Both the position numbers and the translations under genes were made by a program. A stretch of DNA of 64,000 nucleotides from Raphanus sativus (Eukaryota > Streptophyta > Magnoliopsida > Brassicales > Brassicaceae). The notes below the pieces were generated by a model. The model ran no database searches, had not been told where the DNA came from, and worked only from the letters and a program-made list of their open reading frames with translations. Within the stretch, counting starts at the first letter, position 1. Every line of letters starts with the position of its first letter. Shown here piece after piece: positions 12,133 through 24,052 of the stretch. The stretch lies in NCBI RefSeq assembly GCF_000801105.2, contig NC_079516.1:22543043-22607042 (forward strand), given 5' to 3'.

Positions 12133-13344
12133 ATGATTTAGGTTATCGAATAGTATTTATCATTTAGAACGAATATAGAAAGTAGAATATAGGAGATGAA
12201 CCTCAATCAAAGGAAAGTGCACGATAATAGAAAATAAATAATTATTTTTGACTAATATGTGATTTTGTATATAAAATATGATATTTTATTATTCTATAAA
12301 ATTTTCTGAGTTGCGTTTTTGTATAGAGGAAGAAACATAAGTGTTTCTGAATGGAATAAACGCATAAAAGGTTTTGATGGTACTGGTTAAAGAAGCCATC
12401 GTGAAGAAAAAACCAATTAAACTGTTATAGTGTAGATTAACGAACAAAAAAATGTGGATATTCGTAACTTTACGAAGAAACGAAAATACTAATATGTAAT
12501 ATCTGTAAAAAACGAACAAATGACAAATACTAATATTTTAAAAATGGATATTCGATTCGATCAGATCCGATATATGCTTACATATATACATATATTCAAT
12601 GAATTATATATATATATATATATAAGTTATATAAATAATATATTATATATAAGTTTTACAACATTTTTATTAACTAAATTTATTAAATTAAGTATTAGTA
12701 TTCAAAAAAAGTAAATATGTTTTATGTAATAAATTTATATTATCTTATATTATTATTTTGGTTAATTTATTTATTTTTACGGATAAAACCAGTTAAAATA
12801 TATTTTTTCAGATATCCGGGACACCGTATATCCGAATAGCTACTAATTGAATCGGATAATTGATTATTCGGACGAAATGGATTGAATCACAAATACCACC
12901 AAAATCTTGGATATGCGATTCGTGCCCACTCTTATACGTATTTGTATGTAAGAAAATATGTAAAGGTGGTTGATAAATATACAAAGATGTCGTAGTTATC
13001 ATTAAAATATATTTTGTTCAAAATAATATATGAAAGATAATATTCTATTAAAATAAATTAAGTAAAAATAAAATAAGTCCGGACAATAGTAGTTTTTTTT
13101 GTAAATTGTCTTTCTATAAAAAACTTTGTATAACCTATAGAATCATGCATGTGAGTTTTATATTGAGAAAAATGTAAAATAATATATATTGTAAACGCAT
13201 TTATGTAAAGTTTGGTTGAGAAACTCTCTACACATGACACATCAGCGTTTTCATTCTCAAATTGTTGTGATGCTGCCACGTAGCAAACGTAATGTGACAT
13301 ATTAAATGACAATGCTTCTCCTTTTTTTTACATCAAACGGCTGA

Positions 13345-13980
13345 TCTATTACTCAAGCTTGAAGTGGTCTAGGAAACCAGACGGAAATAGAACAACCAAT
13401 GTATTACAAATCTCTATAAAATGATCGAGCTATCTTAGCTAAATAATCAGACGATACATTTTTAGAGCGAGGGATAAAAACATTTGAGAACTTTGGAAGT
13501 CTATTCTTTAGTTTCTGCAGCTCATCTAACTCAGTGGAGAAGCTAGGCCATGCTCTGGGGTCTTGAATCATCGAGACTAAGTTCTTACAATCAGTCCGAA
13601 AATTCTGACACGACTATAGCTTAATCATGCATTCCATTGCCCATATGAGGGCCTCAAGCTCTGAATGGAGAGTTTAGATTCTTCGTTGCTGGTTTCTTAC
13701 TCCCAGTAGCTGAGTTAATCCTCCTGAGGTTTTCCATTTCCATCCATATCCACTATAGAGTGCATCCTATGTCCATGAACCATCAACGTAGCATCTCTCG
13801 ACATTTGTTATCAGTTCCGGGGCTACACTATGTGTAGAATCTTCGTGTTTCTTGTTTGTTTCGAACCAAGCGTGACATTCTGATTCAGCATGTCAGACAG
13901 TTTTCAAAGGGTCCATGTCTATTCCCTTGAATAATTTATCATTCCGCGCTTTCCAGAAATACCAGATAATCCAGGGATAT
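13345..13980 (-). pseudogene. LINE ORF2 RNase H (RVT_3) domain, broken
   Basis: Read across stops on the minus strand, this aligns with the intact RNase H region of the other LINE copy (54290-54775): YVDGSWT, LHSELEALIWAMECM, a TDCKNLVSMI strand, and NVSSDYLAKIARSF. At least three in-frame stops are present, and the segment ends just before the A tail. Confidence 0.75.
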
Positions 13981-14005
13981 GGGTCTGAATCCATCTCAGG
14001 GTCAT

Positions 14006-14985
14006 TTAGCTCGTTTTTCCTCCAAAAAAGATAGTCAATGTTTGTGTAATGACTCGCGTTGGGGAAAACTGATGGTGGAGTTGGAGTTGCTGCATGTGCC
14101 CATGTCTGTAGAGCTGGGGGGCACTCAAAATGGCGTGATTTATAGTTTCATCATCTGCTCCACATCTAGGGCAATGGCGGTGTGCAAGATTGCTTGTTAC
14201 TGCTAGTTGTCCAAAAATTGCTTGCCAGATAAAGTGTTTCAGCTTCGGAGGAGCTTTTATCTTCCAAGCAAAGGCTTGTAATTTTTTGATGCTCGGTTCT
14301 CCCTGGCTGACCACCTTTTTGCTGTTTAGGATGTTTGTGGCGACCCAATATTCTGATTTTACTGTATGCATCCCATTCTCCGTGTAGCTCCAACAATATT
14401 TATCCCGTTGATATCCTTGGCTTATGGCCAAAGATTGAATCAGAGGGCTATCTTCCGGGTGTACATAATTTTGAAGCATCTCCAAATCCCATGATTTTAG
14501 TTCCCCAGTCATAAAATCACGAACTGACATCATCAAATGGACTACTGGTGCTATTGATCTAGCTGGCCGTGCAGGAACCGTCGGAAGCCAATTATCTTCC
14601 CAAACTCTAATTTCATTTCTTGCGTGTACATTTTGTCTGACCCCCAATAGCATTAGTGGTTTCACTGCCAATATCTCCATCCATATGAGGGTCTATCCAC
14701 AGTGTTTAGCCGCAAGGGCGTGCTACATCTGAAGTATTTTCCCTTTAGTACTCTGGCTACTAGAGAATCTGGGTATTGTAGCAAGCGCCACGACTGTTTG
14801 CCTAGTAATGCCAAATTGAATTCATGGATCATTCTGAATCTAATTCTCCTTCCTCTCTTGTCTTGCAGATATTTTCCCATTTTATCCAATGTGCCCTTTT
14901 CAGGAAGGTTCGAGCTCCACCAAAACTGTGCGATGACACTAGATAAATTCTTACATGTCTCTAATGGTAATAGGAAAGTCGACAT
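14006..14985 (-). pseudogene. LINE ORF2 thumb and zf-RVT domain, broken
   Basis: The 14985-14662 frame reads the post-RT thumb segment (LPLETCKNLSSVIAQFWWSS, IHEFNLALLGKQSWRL, VLKGKYFR). The 14680-14006 frame continues with VWEDNWLP and the zf-RVT signature (APPKLKHFIWQAIFGQLAV, HRHCPRCGADDETINHA). The two frames overlap in different phases, so a frameshift lies near 14670. Confidence 0.85.
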
Positions 14986-15108
14986 TACATAAGTAGGTAG
15001 AGCCAGTAAAATAGACTTTATGAGTACTTCCTTTCCTTCTTTTGTTAACCACCGTCATGTCCAGCCATTTACATGATTTCGCAGTCGATCCTTCAGGAAT
15101 GCAAACAA

Positions 15109-16236
15109 TCATGTTTTGGAGTCACTAATATCCTCATGAATACCAAGATAATTCTCCATCCCTCTCTCATTTGTAATTCCTGTATAGATTTTGATATTCT
15201 CTTTCACCGTTCCAGTTATCTTCTTACCAAAGAGTAAGGAGGATTTTTCAAAGTTTATACGCTGTCGAGAGGCTTTCTCATATGTCTTAAGAACTTTCAT
15301 GACTTCATCACATTCACGGGGCTCCGTATTAGAGAAGAAAAGGCTATCATCAGCAAAGAGAAGATGTGATACCGGGGGGCTAGCGCGAGAGACCCGCATC
15401 CCCGTTCTCTTACCTTGATTCTCTGCGTGATTAAGAAGGCTAACGAGCGCTTCCGTGCATAAAATAAAGATGAAAGGAGACAAAGGATCTCTTTGTCACA
15501 ATCCCCTATGTCGGGTAATATTTCCTCTGGGTTGACCACTGATCAGGACATGATATTTCATATATGTTACGCATCGCATTATCCATCCTATCCACATATC
15601 TGAAAATCCCATTTTACTCATGACCGCACTTATGAAGTCCCATTCTAGGCGATCGTAGGCTTTACTCATGTCTGTCTTTATTGTCATTCTCTTATTTCTT
15701 CCTCCAGGGTCTTTACGGAGAGCATAGAACATTTACTGTGATATCAATACATTGTTCAATATTTGTCTTCCAGCAACAAAGGCTGACTGTGTTTCTGATA
15801 TCCGATCTGGAAGTATTTTCTTTAGTCGCTGACATAATACTTTAGATATAATCTTGTAGCTAACATTGCAAAGACGGATGGACCGAAACTGAGACATTTT
15901 GTTTGGATTGTCTGTCTTAAGGATTAGACAAATATTTGCATCATTGAAACCATTTCCCATGGTTCCCTCAAAGAGAAATTCATTAACCATACGGGTTAGA
16001 TTTTCTTTCACAGTGTCCCAGAAGTTCTGATAAAATAGGGCTGTCATACCATTAGGTCCGGGAGCCTTCTCCGGATGCATTGAAAATAGAGCCAACTTTA
16101 CCTCCCACTCGGAGACAGGAGCCGTCAGATCCATATTTATTTGATCAGAAATTGTCAACGTGACATTGGCTAGGGCTTCGTCAATCAGCTCTGTGTTGGA
16201 AGTTACGAACAGGTCTCTAAAATAATCAGATAGCAA
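15109..16236 (-). pseudogene. LINE ORF2 reverse transcriptase, broken
   Basis: Canonical RT blocks appear in order: PEKAPGPNGMTALFYQNFW, LCNVSYKIISKVLCQRLKKI, SETQSAFVAGRQI, IKTDMSKAYDRLEWDF, PLSPFIFILC, and the catalytic FADD in LLFADDSLFF (about 15345-15360). The frame is cut by a stop at about 15732 and another near 15495. The expected R-Q-G-D-P motif reads Q-R-D-P next to that stop. Confidence 0.9.
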
Positions 16237-16639
16237 TTGCTACCAATTTTTCTTCATCCTCCACCAGTTTCCCAGCCGAATTTAAAAGACTTGTAATCTT
16301 ATTTCTGGCTCGTCGCTGTTTTGTAATAGCATGAAAGAACATTGTGTTCAAATCTCCCTCTCTCAGCCAGAAGACTCTACTCTTTTGTTTCCAGAATCGT
16401 TCTTCAGCTTTAAGAGCTACGGTAAGTTCCTTGAGTGTTGCTCCTATCTCTTCTGTTGTGTTGCTCCATCATCCGAGTAGAGCTTATCTACCTTCTCCTT
16501 TAGTTCTTCAATTTGCATTGCCGCATTTAAATCTTTTTGTCTTTTCCATTGTCCTAATGCTTTCTGCAACTTGATATATGATCCATGATAGTCACATTTG
16601 GAGGGAGTTCATGAGAGTTCCAGCCATCTGTGATCACTT

Positions 16640-17401
16640 GTCCTATTTCTTCACTATCCAACCATCGCTTATCAAACTTAAATGATTTCCTTTTCCTTGC
16701 TTTATGAGAATATCCGCGAGTACTGGACAATGACCTGATCTCCGCATACGAAGATATTGTACTTTAGAGTGTGGGAGTTTTTCATGCCAATTATCATTTC
16801 CAAGAGCACGATCTAAACGACATCGTACAGTTCCATTGAATCGTTTTCCAGCCCATGATAGTTGGTTCCCAGAAAAACGAAACTCCAGCATTCCACAATC
16901 CAAGATCAGTTGATTGAAGTAAAGGAAAGATGTATCTGATCTTTGTTTTCCTCCTTCTTTCTCATGATGTCCTCTTATTTCATCAAAGTCACCAATCACA
17001 AACTAAGGGCCACCTCTAGTAGTGGCAAAACGCGTAAGACGTTCCCAAGGACCATCTCTTTTTTCTAACATAAGATCCCCATAAATATATCTCATATAGA
17101 CATTTATTCTATTAATGACTGCTTTTACATCAATCATCCAATTATACGGGAAAAAAATAACAACTTGAAATTAATCCATAAAAACAAAGCTAAACCACCA
17201 CGTTGGCCAAGAGGCTCAACGGTAAACAATTTATTAAAACCTAAGTCAGCCTGAATGTCTTGCAATAGCAGCTTCCTATTATTAGTTTCAGAAAGGAACA
17301 AGAGTCATGGGCGATGCTTCTGAGTTCTGACACATCTCCTTGAGGCGTCGAACTGTGAGGTCGTTCCCAATCCCTCGACAGTTCCAACTGAGTGTCTTCA
17401 T
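16640..17401 (-). pseudogene. LINE ORF2 endonuclease domain, broken
   Basis: The frame starts with the family signature LSWNCRGIGN just after ORF1. Further on, GDFDEIRGHHEKEGG and LSWAGKRFNGTVRCRLDRAL match the exonuclease-endonuclease-phosphatase fold that nicks target DNA. The conserved SDHxP motif near the domain end reads SGHCP here, so a catalytic aspartate has been replaced, and frame breaks lie between 17000 and 17290. The enzyme is inactive. Confidence 0.8.
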
Positions 17402-18935
17402 TGATGACGGTGGGGCGGATGTCTGCATCCACCATACCTTTGTATTGATTTTCAACACTCCCTGAAGCTTTCCTCGAACCTGATGGCTTTGCACCTCTAC
17501 CACGAGCACCATTCCCCACCTGTGTTGTTCTCGCATTAAACCGCGGCGATGCTCGACGTTGATTTCCCACTTGTGGAGCTGGAAACAGAGAATTTGTTGC
17601 ACTTCTTGTGACGCATTCTCCTCTACGTTGTTTTTGTCTGTTGTTTGGCCTGCTTCAATCATAAGGATTGAATTCCTATCGGTAGTTTCCCTCTCCGGAG
17701 ATTTTATGCTTGTGAGATCCTCCCCCAGTAAGTCATCGTCTTTCATTAACATTAACTCATTCCCAATAGACTCTTCCATGTCCACATCAGCCGCATCATC
17801 TTCCTCATTTTCATTCTCTTCCTCGGTGAGAGCTGCGATTTTCAGTGCATTGTATGGAGGGATTAGATCTTCTGCTGTGGTTTCTTCGGGGATTCTAGGA
17901 GATGAGTTCGGTCTGAATGTCACATTACTATCACTGCAACGCTCCTCATTAATTATCCTCGTTTTGGGTTCAATGAAACTTGTTACCAAAGATAGAGGCC
18001 TAGACGTTTCTCCTTCCATATTCTCTCTTTACCAGCATCTTGATCCTGTTTGCGAGCAGTAGAGTATAGATTGTAGCCAGTGTTGGAATGTCGATTGACA
18101 CGGCTTGAGTGAGAGGACCGCTGCACACGAGACTAACATCCCAACCCTTCTTTGTTAGACCAGTAAGTGGTCTCATTGATCACACCAGTGGTTGCTCTTG
18201 AGCCAGCATCCCTCTTGTCCTCCCTCGAGTTCGACGTACTCGATCAAAAACTGTTTCGCGAACAGTTCCTTGGTTGATTTCAGTACCTTGCTTCAGCCCA
18301 AAATCTTGAACCTCATGTGACCTAAGACCACATGTAGTACAGTGTTTAAAAAGCTTTTCATAATGGAGCTTAATGTTGATATTGATGTTGACGCCTTCCT
18401 TTTTTCCGCTTGTAGCGTTCTTGAGAACTTCAATGGCTTAGAAGAGTCTAACTCAACTCTAATTTTCCCTTTTGCTGCGCCAATTTTGTCCACTTTTCGA
18501 AGACGATTTCCGATAGCTTCAAGGTTCTTATGTGTGCAGAGGTGAAGTGGGATTCCTTGGAGATGAACCCAAAATGGCACCAACGACGGATAGTTATCGT
18601 CTATCCCCGGTTTCCAACGTACCAGCACAAACATACAGAAGTTTTGATGGAATGGAGCTTGGCTGAGAACAGAGTTTAAGTCTTCCTCATTGTCAAAATT
18701 AAACGGAAAACGTCCATTGTCCAAGTCACAGCCAGTAATCTTTTCAGACATACCCCACTGTTCAAGCATTGCCACAATGAGTCGCTCTACATTCTTTTCT
18801 TTTTTTATTCAATATCTTGCCAATAAGAGACAAGCTATATTCTCTAATGAAGTGTTCATCGGCTTGATCCGGCAATTGTATTGCCTCGTCATCATCATCC
18901 TCAATAAGGATGCCTTTGCCCCTGTTTGAAGTCAT
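17402..18935 (-). pseudogene. LINE ORF1 (DUF4283 / zinc-knuckle protein), broken
   Basis: ORF1 proteins of plant LINEs bind nucleic acid and accompany the RNA. The start codon at 18935 opens a frame rich in Asp/Glu, which is lost at an A-run near 18800. The DUF4283 fold follows at 18775-18293 (WGMSEKITGCDL, FVLVRWKPG, PFWVHLQGIP-like signatures). A frameshift near 18400 separates it from the CCHC-type knuckle (CTTCGLRSHE), which is readable in another frame at about 18365-18290. An acidic tail (17402-18019) leads directly to ORF2. At least two frameshifts and further stops make it a pseudogene. Confidence 0.8.
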
Positions 18936-19260
18936 CAGTTTGATTCAAACGTTATCTTTAGGTCGAGATTAGAGATCAAGCATAAACAGTGGTGCAACGA
19001 TGAGACATGCGTAGATGAGATGGTACGCAGAAGATGATACGATAAGTTTAGGAGACGATTGAGTATAGATGAGACGGTACGATGAGTAAGAGACGATAAC
19101 AGAGTCCAAACACATGAGGTCGGGCAAAGACAGAAGATAAGGATCAATCTGTTGTGAGAGATTGTTTGATCACCAAAGGATGAATCAAACAAGAAAAGGA
19201 GATTGGAGATTTTTGCACTTCAGATCGCCATCGCCGTCAGAGCTCTATGGCTTAAGTTCC

Positions 19261-19567
19261 TTTCCTTCTACTTTTATATATAGGAGATGTGGTAGACTTA
19301 TTTTTGATTCACCAATTTTCTAATCATTTCTATTTGTCAAAAATATTAATGGTACTTTTCTAAAATACAGTTTTGTCAACAAAGAAAAATTGTCAAAACA
19401 GGTACATCAAAATATTTCAGAAATTATGTAAAATTGACTTTCTTCTAATAAAAATAGATTCCCAAAGTTGAATTAACAAATCTTTTATAAGATACACTTT
19501 CTGTACTTTGATATTGTTAAATATGCATACCCGTTTGTTTAAATTACGTACAGTTTTAAAATTATCT
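19261..19567. other. AT-rich spacer
   Basis: I see no gene; short AT-rich flank between the LINE 5' region and a Helitron start. Confidence 0.4.
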
Positions 19568-20373
19568 TCTCTATTAAGAGAGAAGTACCAATTTTATCTA
19601 TCAAAAAAATTCATAATAGATCTATTTTATTAATTACATAATATAACATAATAATCAAATAAGAATATTAATAATAAATGAATTTTAAAAATAAATTTGA
19701 ATTATATTTTTAATTATGAAAACAATTATTGAGAAAATTTAACAAAACCCTACTCAATTTTTTTAAATATATTTTATTAGATAATCTATTAATTAATTTC
19801 GTAATTAATAATATAAATTAATATTAATTAAACTTTATTATAAAAAATTCTATGCTACTTGTAATAAATTTGTAATTGTAGTTTGTATTATATTAAAATA
19901 GGAGTATTATATAAACTAAATATGACAAGATTATATCAAATTGGTAACTTAACCTATTTAATTTTTTTAAATTAATTCTTTTAAATAAATTATGATTTAT
20001 TGTTAATCGGGTTAAAATTTGCTCACTACATAATATTTTTATACAAAATAAAGCTCTTAACATATGTTAAAATTTTATTTCTACAGCTATATATTTTTTT
20101 GAAAATCATATGCTTAAGAAGATTTTTATTTTGATTATTTCAAAGTATATATTAATAGTATCAAACTCAAAAATGTAATAAAATTAATAAAAAGGTAAAA
20201 TACATAAGACAAATCACTATATATTAATAAAGTAATAATAAACCCGAACAATAAAATTTAATTTTTATACAATGCATAACACTAAAATATAAATTAATAT
20301 TCAAAACTCTTATAATAATATCAAAGTTTATAAAATAAAAAATATCCGCACGAACATGTGGATTAAACTCTAG
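19568..20373 (+). mobile_element. Non-autonomous Helitron
   Basis: The 5' end TCTCTATTAAGAGAGAAGTA is the Brassicaceae ATREP-type Helitron start. The 3' end has the CCGCACGAACATGTGG hairpin followed by ATTAAACTCTAG and then T. The interior is AT-rich without a helicase gene, so it depends on another element. The exact first base could be 2-4 bp earlier. Confidence 0.7.
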
Positions 20374-21062
20374 TTTAAAGGTTAATACAAGAGTTATGTC
20401 GACTATTGGTTAGACTTTATCTCATTTTTTCATTTTTGTATTTTTAAATTATCAATCATGATTTAACTTTAGATTTGAATTTTAAAGTATAATCAAAACT
20501 TTACTAGTTTTTATCTCAATCATGATTTGATTTTATTTCTAAAACTACAAATAATAATAAAAAATTATAATGTAAATTAATCAAAAATCTTAAATCTTTA
20601 TTGTTTAAACTGTAGCATCTATAAAATGAAAATTTTATTTATAATTTAAAATAAATTAGAAAATATAGGTAACAATATTAATATTTCGATATTAACATTT
20701 AGTATGATTTTTAAAATTAATACATTATCTTTGTTTTGTATATATATACCGCACCTCATATTTTTTAGTTTAAAATATCAACGACCAAAACTTAGAGTTA
20801 CAATAAAAATAACTATAGCAAAAATATCTGCAAAGAAAATCTACATCAATAAATTTACATCTATAATCAAATCACCGATAACATAATTTTTGCTTATAGT
20901 TACAATTCAACTAATGATCAAATTTTTTTATTGTTCAACAAAAAAAAAGCGGATTTCAACTAATGATCCACTATTGGTTGGATTGATTTTATTCAACCAG
21001 ATCTGTACACCCATTTTGGACAGCGGATGTTTGCGTCACGACGGTCTAATAGTTAAAAGCAT
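20374..21062. other. AT-rich 3' flank of the receptor kinase
   Basis: I see no separate gene. It should hold the 3' UTR and polyadenylation region of the minus-strand receptor kinase; AT-rich words suitable for polyadenylation are abundant, so none can be singled out. Confidence 0.35.
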
Positions 21063-23084
21063 TCACCTCCCACCAGAGAGCAAAGAATCAGCGATGGAAG
21101 ATCCACTAGTGAATCTTTTAGAGACAGAGGAAGCATACAACTTCCTTAGTTCACTAAATCCATCTTGGACCCCAAACATCACCCCATTCCTGGACAAATC
21201 CAACGGAGACAAATCTGATAACTTTGCATCTCCTCTTAGATAATTTAGCACTTGCCTCATACTGGGTCTAGCTCGTGGGTCAGAGTGAGAGCACAATAGA
21301 CCAACCTTTAAAATCATTTCGACCTCTTTTTGGTTATACTCAGAACCCATATTCGGATCTACAGCATCCAAGATGTTACCCCTGTTCCATAACCCGAAAA
21401 CCCAATCCAGGAGCAAGAACACTTCATCACTCTCATGTTGGATCTCAATAGGACGTCTACCACACACGACTTCTAGTAAGAACGCCCCGAACGCAAAAAC
21501 GTCAGTAGCGGTAGTGGCACGTCCTGTTCGGGTGTGTTCAGGGGCTAAGTATCCCAATGTCCCTACGACGTTGGTTGTTTGAGGATCAGCCCCGTGATCA
21601 TACGACCGAGCCAAACCAAAATCGCCAAGTCTCCCGTTTAGTTCTCCATCTAACAAGACATTGCTGGCTTTGACGTCTCTATGTATCACCACTTGTTCCC
21701 AATCCTCATGAAGGTAAAATAAGCCAGAGGCAACATCTAAAATGACTTTACTTCTCTGTTTCCAATTAAGCGTTACCTCCGGAGTGTTGTACAAGTACTT
21801 GTCTAAGCTTCCATTAGGCATGTACTCATACACCAGAAGAAGTTCGCCTCTCCGGCGGCAATAACCCAAGAGAGGAACCAAATTAGGGTGACTCATCCGA
21901 CCAATACTCACAATCTCCGACACAAACTCTTTAAGCCCTTGTCGAGAATCATGCGAAACTTTTTTCACAGCAATCTCCAAATTTGTCTCAAGCATCACAC
22001 CTTTGTAAACTCTTCCAAACCCGCCAGATCCAAGAAGATCTTTTTCCTTGAAACCTCTGGTCGCATAGTACAAATCTTTGAACCTTAATCTGTTCTTCCC
22101 CAACGCTGTTTCCCAGTCGTCGAGCTCCTCTGCGAACATTCTTCTCCTCCTTGCAATAAAGCAGACAAGGACGATAGACGAGAAAATCAAAACGATGGAA
22201 ATCGACGGTATCCCGAACTTGCAAAAATACGAGATTCTCGTGGGATGGAACGGAGGAAGAAGCTTCGGGAGTTTTGATAGATCTAATGGTGGAGCTTCGC
22301 GGCGGTTGATCGCGAAGCTCCACCCAAGAACGTAGTGTTCTGCGGAAACACTACCAGTGGCGGACGAGAAACCCACAAACATATCTTGGAGAATAACAGA
22401 AGAAAGATCTCTGACAATGGCAACAAGCGGCTTTTTAGGTTTCTCCTCGTTCAATGGAGCCATCATCACATTTATTGTATGTGTAGGACCGTTGTAATCG
22501 ATCCAAACCTGCATCGGTTTACTACCAATCAAAGTAAGGTTATTGAATTGGCCTTCCTTGTCCCACCATCCAGCTACTGAACTTTTCACCGACGTCAAAC
22601 TATTGATATCAATCCCGACATGGTTATCGTTGATATCATTGAACTCTGTACTCCGTATAGTATCCAATTCAATAGCGAACACATGATTTGTGTAATTACC
22701 GTTGCTTGTGATGTTGAAGAGACCCATGTACTGGCTTGGCGCTGCGTAAGGGAGACGTGTGTTAGGAGCGATGACGAAAGCAATGCCATGGCCGCTTAAT
22801 CTTGGGATACGAGGGTGAATTGCGAAGACGAAGGTTGTGGAGAAAGACGAAACCCTGCCGTTTGGTGAATTCTTGAACCGGATTGATTTGTCATAGAAGG
22901 CGTGTCCGGTTTGCTGAACGGTCGTATTGGTTAGCCTCAACAGACCGTTGGGTGTGACAGTAGCGATCCCTTGGATGGATATGTCACTCCGTTGTGGAAA
23001 GCCATTGTAAGTGAAGTTGAGTGTTTCAGAAGAGGATTTCATGAGGAGGTTGAAGAATAAGATGGTGAGGAGCTTGAAGAACAT
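21063..23084 (-). CDS. LECRK-IV: L-type lectin-domain receptor kinase, clade IV
   Basis: Intact 673-residue single-exon gene, the normal length and structure for this family. Residues 1-20 form a signal peptide. Residues 21-262 are the legume-lectin ectodomain (LNFTYNGF start; metal-site region ELDTIRSTEFNDINDNHVGI at 139-158). A transmembrane helix spans 291-312, followed by a basic stop-transfer RRRR. The kinase covers about 348-618, with glycine loop GSGGFGRVY (352-360), catalytic Lys374 in AVKK, HRD at 468-470, Asn475, DFG at 488-490 and APE at 514-516, so it is an RD kinase expected to be active. The clade-typical C-terminal SLLSGGR is present. Such proteins sit in the plasma membrane and act in defence and pollen or stress signalling; the ligand is unknown. 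From memory of the family it most resembles Arabidopsis LECRK-IV.3/IV.4, which I cannot verify here. The first ATG follows a short AT-rich leader and begins the signal peptide. Confidence 0.95.
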   Translation of the reverse strand: MFFKLLTILFFNLLMKSSSETLNFTYNGFPQRSDISIQGIATVTPNGLLRLTNTTVQQTGHAFYDKSIRFKNSPNGRVSSFSTTFVFAIHPRIPRLSGHGIAFVIAPNTRLPYAAPSQYMGLFNITSNGNYTNHVFAIELDTIRSTEFNDINDNHVGIDINSLTSVKSSVAGWWDKEGQFNNLTLIGSKPMQVWIDYNGPTHTINVMMAPLNEEKPKKPLVAIVRDLSSVILQDMFVGFSSATGSVSAEHYVLGWSFAINRREAPPLDLSKLPKLLPPFHPTRISYFCKFGIPSISIVLIFSSIVLVCFIARRRRMFAEELDDWETALGKNRLRFKDLYYATRGFKEKDLLGSGGFGRVYKGVMLETNLEIAVKKVSHDSRQGLKEFVSEIVSIGRMSHPNLVPLLGYCRRRGELLLVYEYMPNGSLDKYLYNTPEVTLNWKQRSKVILDVASGLFYLHEDWEQVVIHRDVKASNVLLDGELNGRLGDFGLARSYDHGADPQTTNVVGTLGYLAPEHTRTGRATTATDVFAFGAFLLEVVCGRRPIEIQHESDEVFLLLDWVFGLWNRGNILDAVDPNMGSEYNQKEVEMILKVGLLCSHSDPRARPSMRQVLNYLRGDAKLSDLSPLDLSRNGVMFGVQDGFSELRKLYASSVSKRFTSGSSIADSLLSGGR

Positions 23085-23414
23085 GGCTTCTTCTTGACTC
23101 TAATTTTTATTTTATTGTTTTTAAATTTCTTTTATTTGCTCGAAGATCAGGGATTCCTCTTTTTCTCTGCTCTGCTGTATTTCTGTCTTGTTTTAGATAT
23201 TTTTTAAGCTTGTTGAAATAGTAGAAAGATATAATACAATTTAGGTGTGAAGAGAGTGGAAAAGTCTTCGAAGGTTTATTATCTTTGTGGGGATGCTCGT
23301 GATTGAGGAATTTAATCAACGAGACTAGAAGTATCTTTTGTTTTTATCCTCCATTTTCTAAAGGCGTCCGATCTATAAATCTCCCATCTATCACGTTTTG
23401 TTGGGTCGACAACT

Positions 23415-23420
23415 GGTCAA
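23415..23420 (-). promoter_or_regulatory. W-box (TTGACC) upstream of the receptor kinase
   Basis: GGTCAA on the plus strand equals TTGACC on the gene's strand, about 330 bp upstream of its start codon. W-boxes bind WRKY factors and are common in promoters of defence-induced receptor kinases. The motif is six bases, so chance occurrence is possible. Confidence 0.4.
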
Positions 23421-23507
23421 AGTGCTTAAGCAATAAAGGACTAAGACACCAAATCCAAAAACTTGAAATAAAAAAAGAAAAAATCTAATTAACCAAGATA
23501 AACTGGT

Positions 23508-23513
23508 TTGACC
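23508..23513 (+). promoter_or_regulatory. Second W-box (TTGACC)
   Basis: TTGACC on the plus strand, about 425 bp upstream of the receptor kinase start and 88 bp from the first W-box. The pairing makes WRKY control somewhat more likely than a single site would. Confidence 0.35.
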
Positions 23514-24052
23514 AATTCTCTTCTTATTTATTTTGTATCTTTTATTCTTTTGAAAATAACATAGAACGTGTTCTACATTCTAATATGTAAGGATCATATC
23601 AATACTATTAAAACTGAAAGGTTTTTTTTTGAGTAATCCTTAAAAAAGAAAAAAAAATATTGTGAATCAGTTACGATAAGGAATACTCCATAAAAAAAAA
23701 TTATTTGTTTTTACATAACACTGCCACTACATTTAAATTTTAATTCTAAAATATCTAATTATTTGTACCATCCAATCGAATATTGCCACTTACCTTAAAC
23801 GAAATATATATTACTACTTAATTACTTCTATAACATTTCGGCTAAACTAAGATAAATTGAAAGCTTGATTTTTTTTATTTTGCTAAACAAATGACATGCT
23901 TGATGAGATTTCTACTGTGCCCTCCTCTGATCTTCCCAAGACAACAAATTGAAAGCTTGGTCATTCGTAGACAGATTGGTGAAGGGCAGCTTTTTATGGG
24001 TTTAATTTTATATAGCAACGCAGCTTATAAATTAATCAATATAATTACAGCA

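Larger units (their letters stand above)
11008..13321. other. AT-rich gene-less stretch
   Basis: I see no gene. It contains a pair of 34-bp direct repeats (11349 and 11410), a 26-bp tandem duplication (12081-12132), a short (AT)n run near 12605-12625, and GGATATCCGxxx-type words near 12810-12850 like those at 1800-2480. It probably consists of decayed non-autonomous transposons. Confidence 0.4.
13322..19260 (-). mobile_element. Near full-length broken LINE (non-LTR retrotransposon)
   Basis: On the minus strand the order is ORF1 (DUF4283 plus CCHC knuckle), AP-type endonuclease, reverse transcriptase, zf-RVT, RNase H and a short A tail (the T run at about 13322-13329 on the plus strand). This is the complete domain set of plant L1-type LINEs. 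Several stop codons and frameshifts break both ORFs. The 5' limit near 19260 is a guess, since I could not find the target-site duplication. It is the same family as the LINE at 32826-54808, whose 3' end has nearly the same coding sequence and the same GTAATAGA...CGTTTGA ending. Confidence 0.85.
23085..24052. other. Promoter side of the receptor kinase and AT-rich spacer
   Basis: It holds the 5' UTR and promoter of the minus-strand kinase (23085 to about 23600), with two W-boxes annotated separately and no clear-cut TATA box. Beyond about 23600 the sequence becomes AT-rich and repeat-like. The 62-codon plus frame at 23891-24079 has no known motif. Confidence 0.4.

Noticed and set aside
17559..18062. 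167-codon plus-strand frame
   Set aside because: Antisense shadow of LINE ORF1; the Ser-rich content mirrors the acidic region on the coding strand.
20890..21243. 117-codon plus-strand frame overlapping the end of the receptor kinase
   Set aside because: It is antisense to the well-conserved kinase C-terminus and shows no domain of its own.
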